Assembly: GCA_016169945.1 (NCBI GenBank) | Contig: JADLSH010000184.1 | Coordinates: 1,240,001-1,304,000 of the forward strand | DNA from: Trachythela sp. YZ-2020 | Taxonomy: Eukaryota; Cnidaria; Anthozoa; Malacalcyonacea; Clavulariidae | DNA length: 64,000 nucleotides | Direction: 5' to 3' | Shown here: in pieces, positions 37,640 to 47,060 of the stretch | Layout: each line of letters begins with the position of its first letter | Numbering within the stretch: position 1 is the stretch's first letter | The notes under the pieces: generated by a model | What the model was told of the DNA's origin: nothing | The model's input: only the letters and a program-made list of their open reading frames with translations | Databases searched by the model: none | Made by a program: the position numbers and the translations under genes

Positions 37640-38750
37640 TGGACAATCAATATTAAGGCTTGTTTCCAGGGAGTCTTTTAATCAAATTATACCTAGGCAT
37701 CTAGCTACTAAATCAAGTTTGTTCCCTGTGAAGTTTTCTGCTACTGTTCTGCTTTTGGAGTGTTCTCAATCTTTCGTATACATTTCCAAACATCATCAGC
37801 AAACAGCTGTGGTTCTTCGAAGGCGGCAAAATGGCCTCCTCGCGGCATTTCGGTGAATTGAACGATATTAGGAAAGGCTACATGTAGCCCAGCTTGTGGT
37901 GGTTGAACGAGTTCATGTGGAATGTTCGGCAAGGCGGTTGGGACTGTAATCAATCTAAGTTTGTGTTGTGAGACTTACATTTAAACTGGATAGCTCTATC
38001 AGTTCTAAACTGTTCTTCCTAGAGGTCCAGTAAGAGTCATCTCTTATTGATCCAGTGTTACTACAGGAGGAAACCTAAACTAAACTAACTTTATTTATAC
38101 TGGATAGCTCTATCAGTTCTAAACTGTTCTTCCTAGAGGTCCAGTAAGAGTCATCTCTTATTGATCCAGTGTTACTACAGGAGGACACCTGAGCTAAACT
38201 AACTCTATTTAAACTGGATAGCTCCTGACAGAGCATCAGGTCCAGTAAGGATCATTCCTTATTGATCCAGTGTTACTGCAGGAGGAAACCAGAACTAAAC
38301 TAACTTTAATTTATACTGGATAACTCTATCAGTTCTAAACTGTTCTCCCTGGAGGTCCAGTAAGAGCCATCCCTTATTTGTCCAGTGTTACTCCAGGAGG
38401 AAACTTTTATACTGGATAGCTCTATTAGTTCCAAACTGTTCTCCCTATTGAGGTCAAGTAAGGGCCATCCCTTATAGATCTAATGTTACCACAGAAGGAG
38501 ACCTAAACTAACTGTACTTCTACTGGATAGCTCTATCAGTTCTAAACTGTTCTCCCTAGAGGTCCAGTTAGGGGCATCCTTAATCGTCCAGTGTTACAGG
38601 AGAAAATGTGAACTAAACTAACTTAAGTTATAATTTATGTTCGATAGCTTTATCATTTCTATATAAATTGTCTACTCTAGTGTTCCAGGAGGAAACTGGA
38701 ATACTTGCGCTAGTGACCGGTCAAACTTGTTTTCCCTGTACAATTCTTGG
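37640..38750 (-). pseudogene. Partial duplicate of the epoxide hydrolase 3' end (end of exon 4, intron 4, exon 5)
   Basis: This segment matches 55590-57420 apart from insertions. On the minus strand it starts inside hydrolase exon 4: the frame for [11 protein letters not shown] lies near 38713-38748, followed by GCAAGT in place of the GTAAGT donor. It continues through a 114-bp repeat array and ends with a complete terminal exon at 37954-37741, acceptor CTTAG, with the same phase and stop as the real exon 5. By eye about 92% of exon bases agree and 56 of 67 shared residues are identical. No upstream exons (membrane anchor, HGWPG, GGDWG) are found between 38.75 and 55.6 kb, so it cannot make a hydrolase alone. 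An alternative last exon for the gene at 55.7-61 kb is possible. Confidence 0.85.
37977..38660. repeat. Tandem array of the 114-bp repeat (about 7 units)
   Basis: ACTGGATAGCTCTATCAGTT anchors recur at 37985, 38099 and 38213 (114-bp spacing), then near 38317, 38409, 38522 and 38640. Each unit reads tail TACTGGATAGC, GAGGTCCAGTAAG, ATCCAGTGTTACTACAGGAG and AAACCTAAACTAAACTAAC. It lies in the intron of the partial hydrolase copy. Confidence 0.95.
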
Positions 38751-38829
38751 TCAACGGTCAATCTTGGTAAGTTAAGGCTAACCCCTTTATGTTTTGGCCA
38801 ACATTGGTCACTTCTGGCCAAAAGGCTAA

Positions 38830-39512
38830 CCCCTTGCAATTATTTTTCAACAAAAAGTAAAGGCGAGTTTTTAAAGATCTCCAAAGTAGTGAAAAAGTAA
38901 AGGCTAACGTCTACATTTTTTGGCTCTATTTTTGATATAATTTTGCAATGACAGGTTTGGTAGAAATTATGATAATTATTACCATCCAATAGACAAGATA
39001 GTCCAGTGGACACATCATGGCTTAGCATGTGCGAGAACTGTGGATCGGTCCCTGGTAAAGTTAACGGCATTTTAGGCTTTTTTTCCACCTGGTATAACCA
39101 AAATCGGACAAGATAGTCTAGTGCACACGATAGATGGTAGCATATGTGTGACGTCAGGATCGATTCCGCTCTTTGTGAAAGATATTTTTGGGGCCTTTAT
39201 AGTGTGCAAAAAAGTATTAGTCTAGTGGTGAAGACAACGGCCATCTTTTTCTCCATTAAGAATTACGTTATTTAAGCGGGATCTCGATCTGTGGACCTTC
39301 GATCTGATAGTCTGTTGTCTTTATCACTACACTAATTGGTCGTTGTTGGAAACCTAGCGCAAAAATATATTTTTTTAAAAATATATTTCGCCAATAACAG
39401 ATTATGTAGAAGTTATAATATTTAAGATGAGCGAAGATGTAAAATATAGTCTAGTGTGCAAGTCGTGACTTCCCATGTATGGATCAATCCCTGGTAAAGT
39501 TAAAGGAATTTT
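38830..39512. repeat. Mixed tRNA-like fragments in both orientations
   Basis: A-box-like GATAGTCCAGTGG (about 38996) and GATAGTCTAGTGC (about 39110) are each followed by GGATCGGTCCC or GGATCGATTCC, weak B boxes. At 39215-39360 TAGTCTAGTGGTGAAGACAA faces an inverted copy ending TTGTCTTTATCACTACAC. The arrangement is repeated in reverse at 54320-54480. No gene is seen. Confidence 0.6.
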
Positions 39513-41165
39513 AAGGTGAATAAGTTGCGGTAGGTTTCCAACAACGAACCAGTAGTCTAGTGGTAAAGACTACGAGCTGTCATGTCTGAAAGTCGTGGTT
39601 CGAATCCAGGCAGAAGGCATTTTGTGTTTGAAAAGTGTTAATTATTAATTATACAGTGTAAAGTAAAAGATTAAGGTGAATAAGTTGCGGTAGGTTTCCA
39701 ACAACGAACCAGTAGTCTAGCGGTAAAGACTACGGGCTGTCATGTACGAAGTCGTGGTTCGAATTCTAGTAAAGGTCATTTTGTGTTTGAAAAGTGTTAA
39801 ATATTAATTATACAGTGTAAAGTAAAGGTTAAGGTGAATAAGTTGCGGTAGGTTTCCCACAACGAACGAGTAGTCTAGCGGTAAAGACTACGGGCTGTCA
39901 TGTACGAAGTCGTGGTTCGAATCCTAGGAAAGGTTATTTTGGAGTTTGAAAAGTGTTAATTATACAGAGTAAAGTAAAGGATTAAGGTGAATAAGTTGCG
40001 GTAAGCTTCAGCAACGAACCAGTGGTCTTGTGGTAAAGAGTTCGAGCTGTCATGTATGAAAGTCGTGGTTCGAATCCTGGCAGAGGGCATTTTGTGTTTG
40101 AAAAGTGTTAATTATACAGTGTAAGGTAAAAGGTTAAGGTGAATAAGTTGCGGCAGATGTCCAACAACGAACCAGTAGTCTAGTGGTAAAGACCATGGGC
40201 TGTCATGTATGAAAGTCGTGGTTCGAATCCTGGCAGAGGGCATTTTGTGTTTGAAAAGTGTTAATTATACAGTGTAAGGTAAAAGGTTAAGGTGAATAAG
40301 TTGCGGCAGATTTCCAACAACGAACCAGTAGTCTAGTGGTAAAGACCATGGGCTGTCATGTATGAAAGTCGTGGTTCGAATCCTGGCAGAGGGCATTTTG
40401 TGTTTGAAAAGTGTTAAATATTAATTATACAGTAGAGAAGATTAAGGTGAATAAGTTGCGGTAGGTTTCCAACAACGAACCAGTAGTCTAGCGGTAAAGA
40501 CTACGGGCTGTCATGTACGAAGTCGTGGTTCGAATCGTAGTAAAGGGCATTTTGTGTTTGAAAAGTGTTAATTATTAAATATACAGTAGAGAAGAAAAGG
40601 TTAAGGTGAATAAGTTGCCGTAGGTTTCCAACAACGAACTAGTGGTAAAGACTACGGGCTGTCATGTACGAAGTCGTGGTTCGAATCCTAGTAAAGGTCA
40701 TTTTGGAGTTTGAAAAGTGTTAATTATTAATTATACAGTGTAAGGTAAAGGATTAAGGAGAATAAGTTGCGGTAGGTTTCCAACAACGAACTAGTAGTCT
40801 AGTGGTAAAGACTACGGGCTGTCATGTACGAAGTCGTGGTTCGAATCCTAGTAAAGGTCATTTTGGAGTTTGAAAAGTGTTAATTATTAATTATACAGTG
40901 TAAGGTAAAGGATTAAGGAGAATAAGTTGCGGTAGGTTTCCAACAACGAACTAGTAGTGTAGTGGTAAAGACTACGGGCTGTCATGTACGAAGTCGTGGT
41001 TGGAATCCTAGTAAAGGTCATTTTGGAGTTTGAAAAGTGTTAATTATTAATTATACAGAGTAAAGTAAAGGATTAAGGTGAATAAGTTGCGGTAAGCTTC
41101 CAACAACAAGCAGATGGTATAATGGTAAAGACAACAGACTATCAGGTCGAAAGTCGATGGATCGA
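39513..41165 (+). repeat. Eleven-unit tRNA-like satellite array
   Basis: Units begin AAGGTGAATAAGTTGCGG (AAGGAGAATAAG in units 9-10) at 39513, 39673, 39831, 39984, 40136, 40289, 40444, 40603, 40755, 40915 and 41075, spacing 152-160 bp. Most contain TAGTCTAGTGG, which fits the pol III A box, then GACTACGGGCTGTCATG and, about 45 bp from the A box, GGTTCGAATCC, an exact B box in seven of eleven units by eye. The tail TTTGAAAAGTGTTAATTA follows. The head folds poorly as an anticodon arm, so these are tRNA-like pol III units rather than tRNA genes. Confidence 0.9.
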
Positions 41166-41665
41166 GGACGTCAATCAACAGTCGGTACCTAATATTAAAA
41201 GAAGAATATTAAAAAAAATTCTCGGAGAAGCAAATGTTTGGAGAATACAATGGCGGGAGCATCCAAAAAAGAAAATAATCTTTAGTGAAGAGCATGGTGG
41301 ACAGGGGATAATGATGGATAACAGTGGATGATGGTGGATAAAAAGACTTAGTATATAAGAAGATGTAGAAGTACAACTAGTACAAGAGTAAGAAGAATAG
41401 AAAGTTAAAAATTTTACTAAGTGTCTACTTTTTCGGGGAGTTTTTGAAGAATATAGGCTGGTATTTTTTTATTCCCAGCTCTCCCTCCTCACTTTTAACC
41501 TCCCGGAGAACGGGGGGAAAACCGGCCCCCCCTCAGTCCATACACAATTTCATTCAACATTTCTTTTCATCATTTCCTCGAGCACTCTGTACCGTCATCT
41601 TCGTCTTCGCCGGACTCGATCCATCCACTGAGCACTTGGAAGGCCGTCATCTTCACCACTAGACC
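41100..41665. repeat. Long element with inverted tRNA-like ends
   Basis: The left end AGATGGTATAATGGTAAAGACA continues from the last satellite unit; the right end (41640-41690) reads ATCTTCACCACTAGACCACC, the inverse of a TGGTCTAGTGGTGAAGAT head. The 480 bp inside carry no recognisable protein. A short lysine-rich frame at 41122-41331 has no family resemblance. Confidence 0.5.
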
Positions 41666-41724
41666 ACCAGATCTTGTGGTGAAAGACTTAGGTTTTCTAT
41701 CTTAGCTAATCCTTTTTTTGCAGG

Positions 41725-42250
41725 CTATAATGAATTCATACCCCTGTCAAAGGCTAAAATGCTCTTTGACAGGGCCAGGAACTGATCCTGACTTCAGACA
41801 CATGCTATCCTTCGCCGTGCCCACTAGACTATCTTGTCCGTTGCTTGTTAGATATATGTATTTATTTTCCTTAACCCATTTCTGTATCAGGTGGAATTAA
41901 TGAACAACATTTTCAAAGCCTAAAATGACTTGCACTTAAGCAGGGATTGATCCATAGTTCTCATGCATCCGAAGCTACCAAGGGCCCACTAGACTATCTT
42001 GTCCGTTGCTTATTAGATATATGTATTTTTTTACCTTAACCCATTTCTGTATCAGATGGAATTAATGAACAAGATTTTCAAAGCCTAAAATGACTTGTAC
42101 TTCAGCAGGGATTGATCCATAGTTCTCATACATCCAAAGCTACCAAGTGCCCACTAGACTATCTTGTCCGTTGCTTGTTAGGTATATGTATTTATTTTCC
42201 TTAACCCATTTCTGTATCAGGTGGAATTAATAATTTAAATTATAAAGATT
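41725..42250. repeat. About three tandem units with minus-strand tRNA-like heads
   Basis: The block CATTTCTGTATCAG(G/A)TGGAATTA recurs at about 41878, 42047 and 42208. Between copies CACTAGACTATCTTGTCCGT and GGGATTGATCCATAGTTCTC are repeated; read on the minus strand these are GACAAGATAGTCTAGTG and GGATCAATCCC. The same unit is found at 42830-42900 and 54175-54260. Confidence 0.75.
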
Positions 42251-42285
42251 TTTGATTTTTTCCCAACATCTCACTCGATTGAAAT

Positions 42286-42492
42286 TACGGTAGAAGGTTT
42301 AGGTGGGTGGATGGATATTTCGAGTGAAATAATATATACAATATTTTAGACCTAAAATGCAACTCTAAGTCCTCCGACAGGCCGCAGATTCAATTCCTGT
42401 CGGAGGACTTAGAGTTGCATTTTTCGCAGCCGTTCCCGTTCAGGTCTAAAATATTGTATATATTCGAAATATCCATCCACCTAAACCTTCTA
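42286..42492. repeat. Large SINE foldback (about 205 bp)
   Basis: GTAGAAGGTTTAGGTGGGTG at 42290 is mirrored by CACCTAAACCTTCTAC ending near 42492. TAAGTCCTCCGACAGG faces CCTGTCGGAGGACTTA in the middle. Almost the whole sequence pairs with itself. It is a head-to-head pair of the tRNA-related SINE, with AGAGTTGCATTTTTCGCAG on one arm. Confidence 0.9.
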
Positions 42493-42499
42493 CTCGGAA

Positions 42500-44135
42500 T
42501 TAATAATTACTTTACTTCTTGACCACTTTGGAGATATTTAAAAGCCAACCGAAGGTGAAGTGCTTTCGCGTTTACTTTTTGTTGACGAAAAGTTAAAGGC
42601 AGATTAGCCTATATTTTTTGGTCACGCTTAATTTTTAAAAAGTGACAAAATTGTGCAAAGAGTAAAGGCTAACCCTGGGCTAACCCCTTAACTTTTATGT
42701 CGACGAAAGGCAAAGCTTAACCTCTTTACTTTTTGGCATTTTTAGCCACTTTTTAAGAAAATAAAAAAATGGCTCAAATTAATGGCCGAAAAGTAAAGGC
42801 TGGCAGCAGCCCTTAACTCCTGCACTTCAGCGGGGATTGATCCATAATTTTCACACATGCGAAGCTACGAATTTCCCACTAGACTATCTTGACTGTTGGT
42901 TGGTATTACGTATCATAACTTCTACCTAATCTGTCATTGGCAAATTACTTTAAAAAAATATAAGTGGCCAAAACGTGTAGGCGTTAGCCTTTACTTCTTG
43001 ACCACTTTGGAGATCGAGCCACTCAAGGGCTTTCGCCTTTATTTTTGTCTAGGAAAAGTTAAGGGTAAGTTAACTGTTATTTCTTGCCCAGTTTTGGCCA
43101 CTCTTAGTGTTTGAAAAAGTGACCAAAAATGTGCAAAGAGTAAAGGCTAACGCCTTAGTAACTTTATGTTGACGAAAAGCAATAGATAACATTACCCTTT
43201 ATATTTCGTTGAAAAAAAATTGCGACACTTACCCCTTTGACTTTTTTTGGAGAAAATGTAAAGTCTTATCAATTCACTTTTCTCTGATTCTTCTTCTTCA
43301 GAACTTGCCACCACTTTATCAATGATCCTGTATGCAGAAAACAAACCAAGATAGTTAGTTGAAGAAGTCCCAGTAGATTAAAAAAGAGAAATATATCTTG
43401 CACGTATCAATTTCTGAATTTTACATTATTAATTACTTCATTTAATTGCAACAGGAATCTAACCTGGAAACCATTACATGTGGCTCCAAAACAGGACAAT
43501 TATTATACGAAGGTTGCATGATGTATACCTTACTTGCATGTATTTAATTTAAATCCACACGCTTTGACAGTGCACAAAACTGTTTAAAAGGCGCATGCAG
43601 ACGCTTTCAAACACTTACCCTATTTCTACCTTACTTAGTAACTCTAAACCCCTTTCAAATACTTCAGAAATAACCAGCCAAAAATGTCATTGAATTTCTA
43701 CTTGTGACCAGCTTTTCGCATGTGTGGCTTGATCTAGCTTTCTACGATTGTCATTTCTAATTGGCAGTTAGTATAAAAAATCTGCGTGCATTCATATTTA
43801 TATTTGAGTTGTTGTGAAAAAGTGGCCGGAAATGGCCAAAAAGTAAAAGGGGTTAACCTTAACGTTTTGTCGAAAAAATGGCAAGGGGTTGCTTTTACTT
43901 TCTGAAAGGAAATGCCTTTACTTTCTGGCCATTTTCGGGAACTTTTTCAAAATATAAAAAAGTGGCCAATTTTGGCCAAAAAGTAAAGGGGTTAGCCTTA
44001 ACAAAATGTTAAGGGTTATAGCCTTTACTTTTTAGCCATTTCTAACCACTTTTTCAAAAACTGAAAAAGTGACCAATTTGGGCCAAAACGTACATGGGTT
44101 AATAGCCTTTCAGTGAAAAACTCCGAAAATAGACA
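42500..44135. repeat. Degenerate AAAAGTAAAGGCTAACC-type repeat region
   Basis: Words such as GTGGCCAAAA, AAGTAAAGG(C/G)(T/G)TAGCC and CTTTACTTTTTGGCCATTTT recur in both orientations over more than 1.5 kb. Similar words occur at 38.75-38.95, 47.26-47.31 and 54.72-54.90 kb. The only coding-like block is the damaged exon at 43302-43380. Confidence 0.7.
43302..43380 (+). pseudogene. Orphan terminal exon, damaged copy
   Basis: A pyrimidine tract and CAG precede a frame reading LATTLSMILYAENKPR, interrupted by TAG, then LVEEVPVD and TAA. It is homologous to the intact copy at 54915-54994. No upstream exons are recognised. The parent gene is unknown to me. Confidence 0.5.
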
Positions 44136-44171
44136 AAAATGAGCAGAATATTAATGGTATGACCTTTGTAT

Positions 44172-44530
44172 TGATGTTGATTAGCGGACGACCCACCGGT
44201 TGGAAGGAGCTTTCTGCAGTTTATTTTGCACGAACGGTCAGAAAAATCAAGCTGAACTGACTTGGAAAATTGAATGACAGTTTGGCTCGGTTATTCCTGG
44301 TCGTGTTAAACAGGATAGCTCTGATGCCCGCAAGAGGACGATCCACTGGTTGGAAGCAGCTTTCTGCAGTGTATTTTGTACGACCGGCCAGAAAAATGAA
44401 GCTGAAGTGACTTGGAAAAGTGAATGACAGTTTGGCTCGGTTATTCCTGGTCGTGTTAAACAAACAGGATAGCTCCTGTGTCCGCAAGCGGCAAGCGGAC
44501 GATCTCACTGGTTGGAAGGAGCTTTCTCTT
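44172..44530. repeat. Tandem repeat of about 155-165 bp (2.3 units)
   Basis: GGTTGGAAGGAGCTTTCTGC, GACAGTTTGGCTCGGTTATT and CCTGGTCGTGTTAAACA recur; units begin near 44180, 44335 and 44500. Minus-strand open frames across it are by-products. Confidence 0.85.
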
Positions 44531-44978
44531 TCATTTAGCTTGCAAATACAAAATGTCCTATACATTTTTGTAGAAAAAGTTCGATAGAAAAACACAATCC
44601 ATCAATTGCAACTGTTTCATGAATTGTTGCGAAGAACTCATGTTTATGAACGCTTCCATCTCGTGAACATGAACGCCTGCAATCGTTCATTTGAAACCGA
44701 TGCAGACAAGAACACTTTACTGTAAACTCCTTGCAAAGATCATTTCTCACTCCTATGTTTTAGCGCTCTGAGAGCACAATTACACACAACTTTTTATTTA
44801 TTTATTTATATTTATTAATTTTACAATCAATGATAAAAGATTGATGGCGCAGACAACAGGACAAAAAAGGTCCTAAATTAAGTCCCACCATATACATAAA
44901 TTGATATCACTACATGCACAAGTACTATGAGACTCACAAAGTTACATCACGTCTCATAAAGCCACGTGGTTACACACC

Positions 44979-45224
44979 ACTCTCCTCCACAGAGGCTGTG
45001 AGCTATTAAAAATAATTAGTCGTTTTTAATAGTCAGGTCTCGAGCATTTTCATTAGTCTTACACGACGTTTTCAGGTTTCCTCCTTCCCTTCATTCTTTG
45101 CGCTCCCCCACCCTTCTCAAAACTTCGTGTAAGACTAATGAAATTGCTCGAGACCTCACTATTAAAAACGACTAATTAATTTTAATAGCTCACAGGAGTC
45201 ACAGCCTCTCCGGAGGAGAGTGGG
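44979..45224. mobile_element. MITE with about 90-bp inverted ends
   Basis: CACTCTCCTCCACAGAGGCT ... TAATTAGTCGTTTTTAATAG ... CATTAGTCTTACACGA on the left is mirrored by GTAAGACTAATGAAATTGC ... TCTCCGGAGGAGAGTG on the right, with about 50 bp of loop. No coding capacity. Confidence 0.85.
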
Positions 45225-45440
45225 GGAAAGAATAAATATGAGGCTAAGTGATAATAAATATGAGGCTGAATAATTTGAGGCTATGCGGAGAAGAGTGTCT
45301 TTCCTCTGTAAAAATTTCCAACGAATTTGCAAATTGCAACAAAATAAATATTACACTGTTTGTTTTGTCAACAGTGCTTCCACTTTCCAACTTTTTTTGT
45401 CCTAACTTCGATCGAAATTTCCTTCAAAAAGTATTGCAAT

Positions 45441-46200
45441 GTGCGGTTGTGCGATGCATCGCAAAATTAGCATACCATGCCTTACAGTGATTATAGTGTG
45501 GATGTCATGTGCGGTTATGCGATGCACGGCACAAATTAGCATACCATGACTTACAGCGATTGTAGTGTGGTTGTCATGTGCGGTTGTGCGATGCACGGCA
45601 CAAATTAGCATACCATGACTTACAGGGATTGTAGTGTGGTTGCCATGTGTGGTTGTGCGATGCATCGCACAAATTACCATACCATGACTTACAGCTATTG
45701 TAGTGTGGTTGTCATGGCGGTTGTGCGATGCATCGCACAAATTAGCATACCATGACTTACAGTGATTGTAGTGTGGTTGTCATGTGCGGTTGTGTGATGC
45801 ATCGCACAAATTAGCATACCATGACTTACAGTGATTGTAGTGTGGTTGTCATGTGCGGTTGTGCGATGCATCGCACAAATTAGCATACCATGACTTACAG
45901 TGATTGTAGTGTGGTTGTCATGTGCGGTTGTGCGATGCATCGCACAAATTACCATACCATGACTTACAGCTATTGTAGTGTGGTTGTCATGTGCGGTTGT
46001 GCGATGCATCGCACAAATTAGCATACCATGACTTACAGTGATTGTAGTGTGGTTGTCATGTGCGGTTGTGCGATGCATCGCACAAATTAGCATTCCATGA
46101 CTTACAGTGGTTGTAGTGTGTTCCTCATGTGCGGTTGTGCGATGCATCGCAAAAATTAGCATACCATGACTTACAGCTATTGTAGTGTGGTTGTCAATGA
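45441..46200. repeat. 69-bp satellite, about 11 units
   Basis: Units start GTGCGGTTGTGCGATGCATC at 45441, 45509, 45578 and 45647, with later units spaced 69 bp to about 46128. Each unit carries GTGCGATGCATCGCAC, a perfect 16-bp palindrome, and CATACCATGACTTACAG. Since 69 is divisible by three, the minus strand is open for long stretches of a 23-residue repeat; a 2-bp deletion near 45716 breaks the frame. Confidence 0.95.
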
Positions 46201-46518
46201 CTTACATCGATTGATGTGCGGGCATCTCCCAAATTATCACCATGAATATTCAAAATTATATTAAAAATTACAATTACACAATAGTAACACTAATTACAAA
46301 AGTAAGGCATACACAAATAAGTGATACATACAATTAAAGGTTTTGAATAAGATAAACAATCAGAAAACTTATTTAATTAATTGACTTAACCGGCCAGGTA
46401 TCACATTACTTGCATTAAAGGAAATAAGAGATTTCGTATTCCTTAATTCGTCTGGAAGGCTGTTTGCCCCTCTCTAACTGAGACTCTTTTTAAGATATTC
46501 AGTCTCAGGATTGCGCAA

Positions 46519-46635
46519 ATAGATAGATAGATAGATAGATATGTAAGTCGATAGGTAGGTAGGTAGGTAAGTAGATAGGTAGGTAGGTAGGTAAGTAGAT
46601 AGGTAGGTAGGTAGGTAGGTAGGTAGGTAGGTAGC
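46519..46635. repeat. AGAT / AGGT tetranucleotide microsatellite
   Basis: AGATAGATAGAT passes into AGGTAGGTAGGT with AAGTAGAT interruptions. Confidence 0.95.
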
Positions 46636-46737
46636 TCGTATAGGTAGGATCAGGATTTGGTTTAGGATTGGGATTAGGATTATATTTCAATCGGGGTTAC
46701 CGAAGACATGTATAAGTAGTTGACGATCTCTAAAGAT

Positions 46738-46895
46738 ACGTTTACACGCTACGATTTATCCAGCCGATTTTAGGTTTTGCTCAATGTTAATGACGAATAT
46801 TTCGAGTTGATGATGCCATCATGATGACGTTTGACATGTAGTTTTCAAATATCATAATCGGCGCGACAAATCGTAGCGTGTGTTGTAGCTTAATC
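46738..46895. mobile_element. MITE with ACACGCTACGATTT ends
   Basis: ACACGCTACGATTTATCC with CCGATTTTA on the left is mirrored by ATAATCGG with AAATCGTAGCGTGT on the right, about 155 bp overall. Target duplication not resolved. Confidence 0.75.
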
Positions 46896-46954
46896 GACGC
46901 AAAAAGCAATCGAATGATCTGTATCATAGCAGTTCTTGGAAGATATGAGAGGAC

Positions 46955-47060
46955 TCTTACTAACTGGACCTCTAGGAAGAACAGTTTAGAACTGATAGAG
47001 CTATCCAGTTTAAATAAAGTTAGTTCCTCAGTTTTTAAGGCAAAAGGTATAAGTGAACAG
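46955..47060. repeat. Dispersed 114-bp repeat, single inverted copy
   Basis: CTGGACCTCTAGGAAGAACA, TTTAGAACTGATAGAGC and CCAGTTTAAATAAAGTTAG are the reverse complement of the array unit. Confidence 0.85.

Noticed and set aside
44221..44595. 124-residue minus-strand frame
   Set aside because: It spans a 155-bp tandem repeat, has no domain and repeats its own sequence.
45402..46162. Minus-strand frames of 112 and 155 residues with a 23-residue repeat
   Set aside because: They are a by-product of the 69-bp satellite period; the frame is broken by a 2-bp deletion and there is no non-repeat coding sequence.
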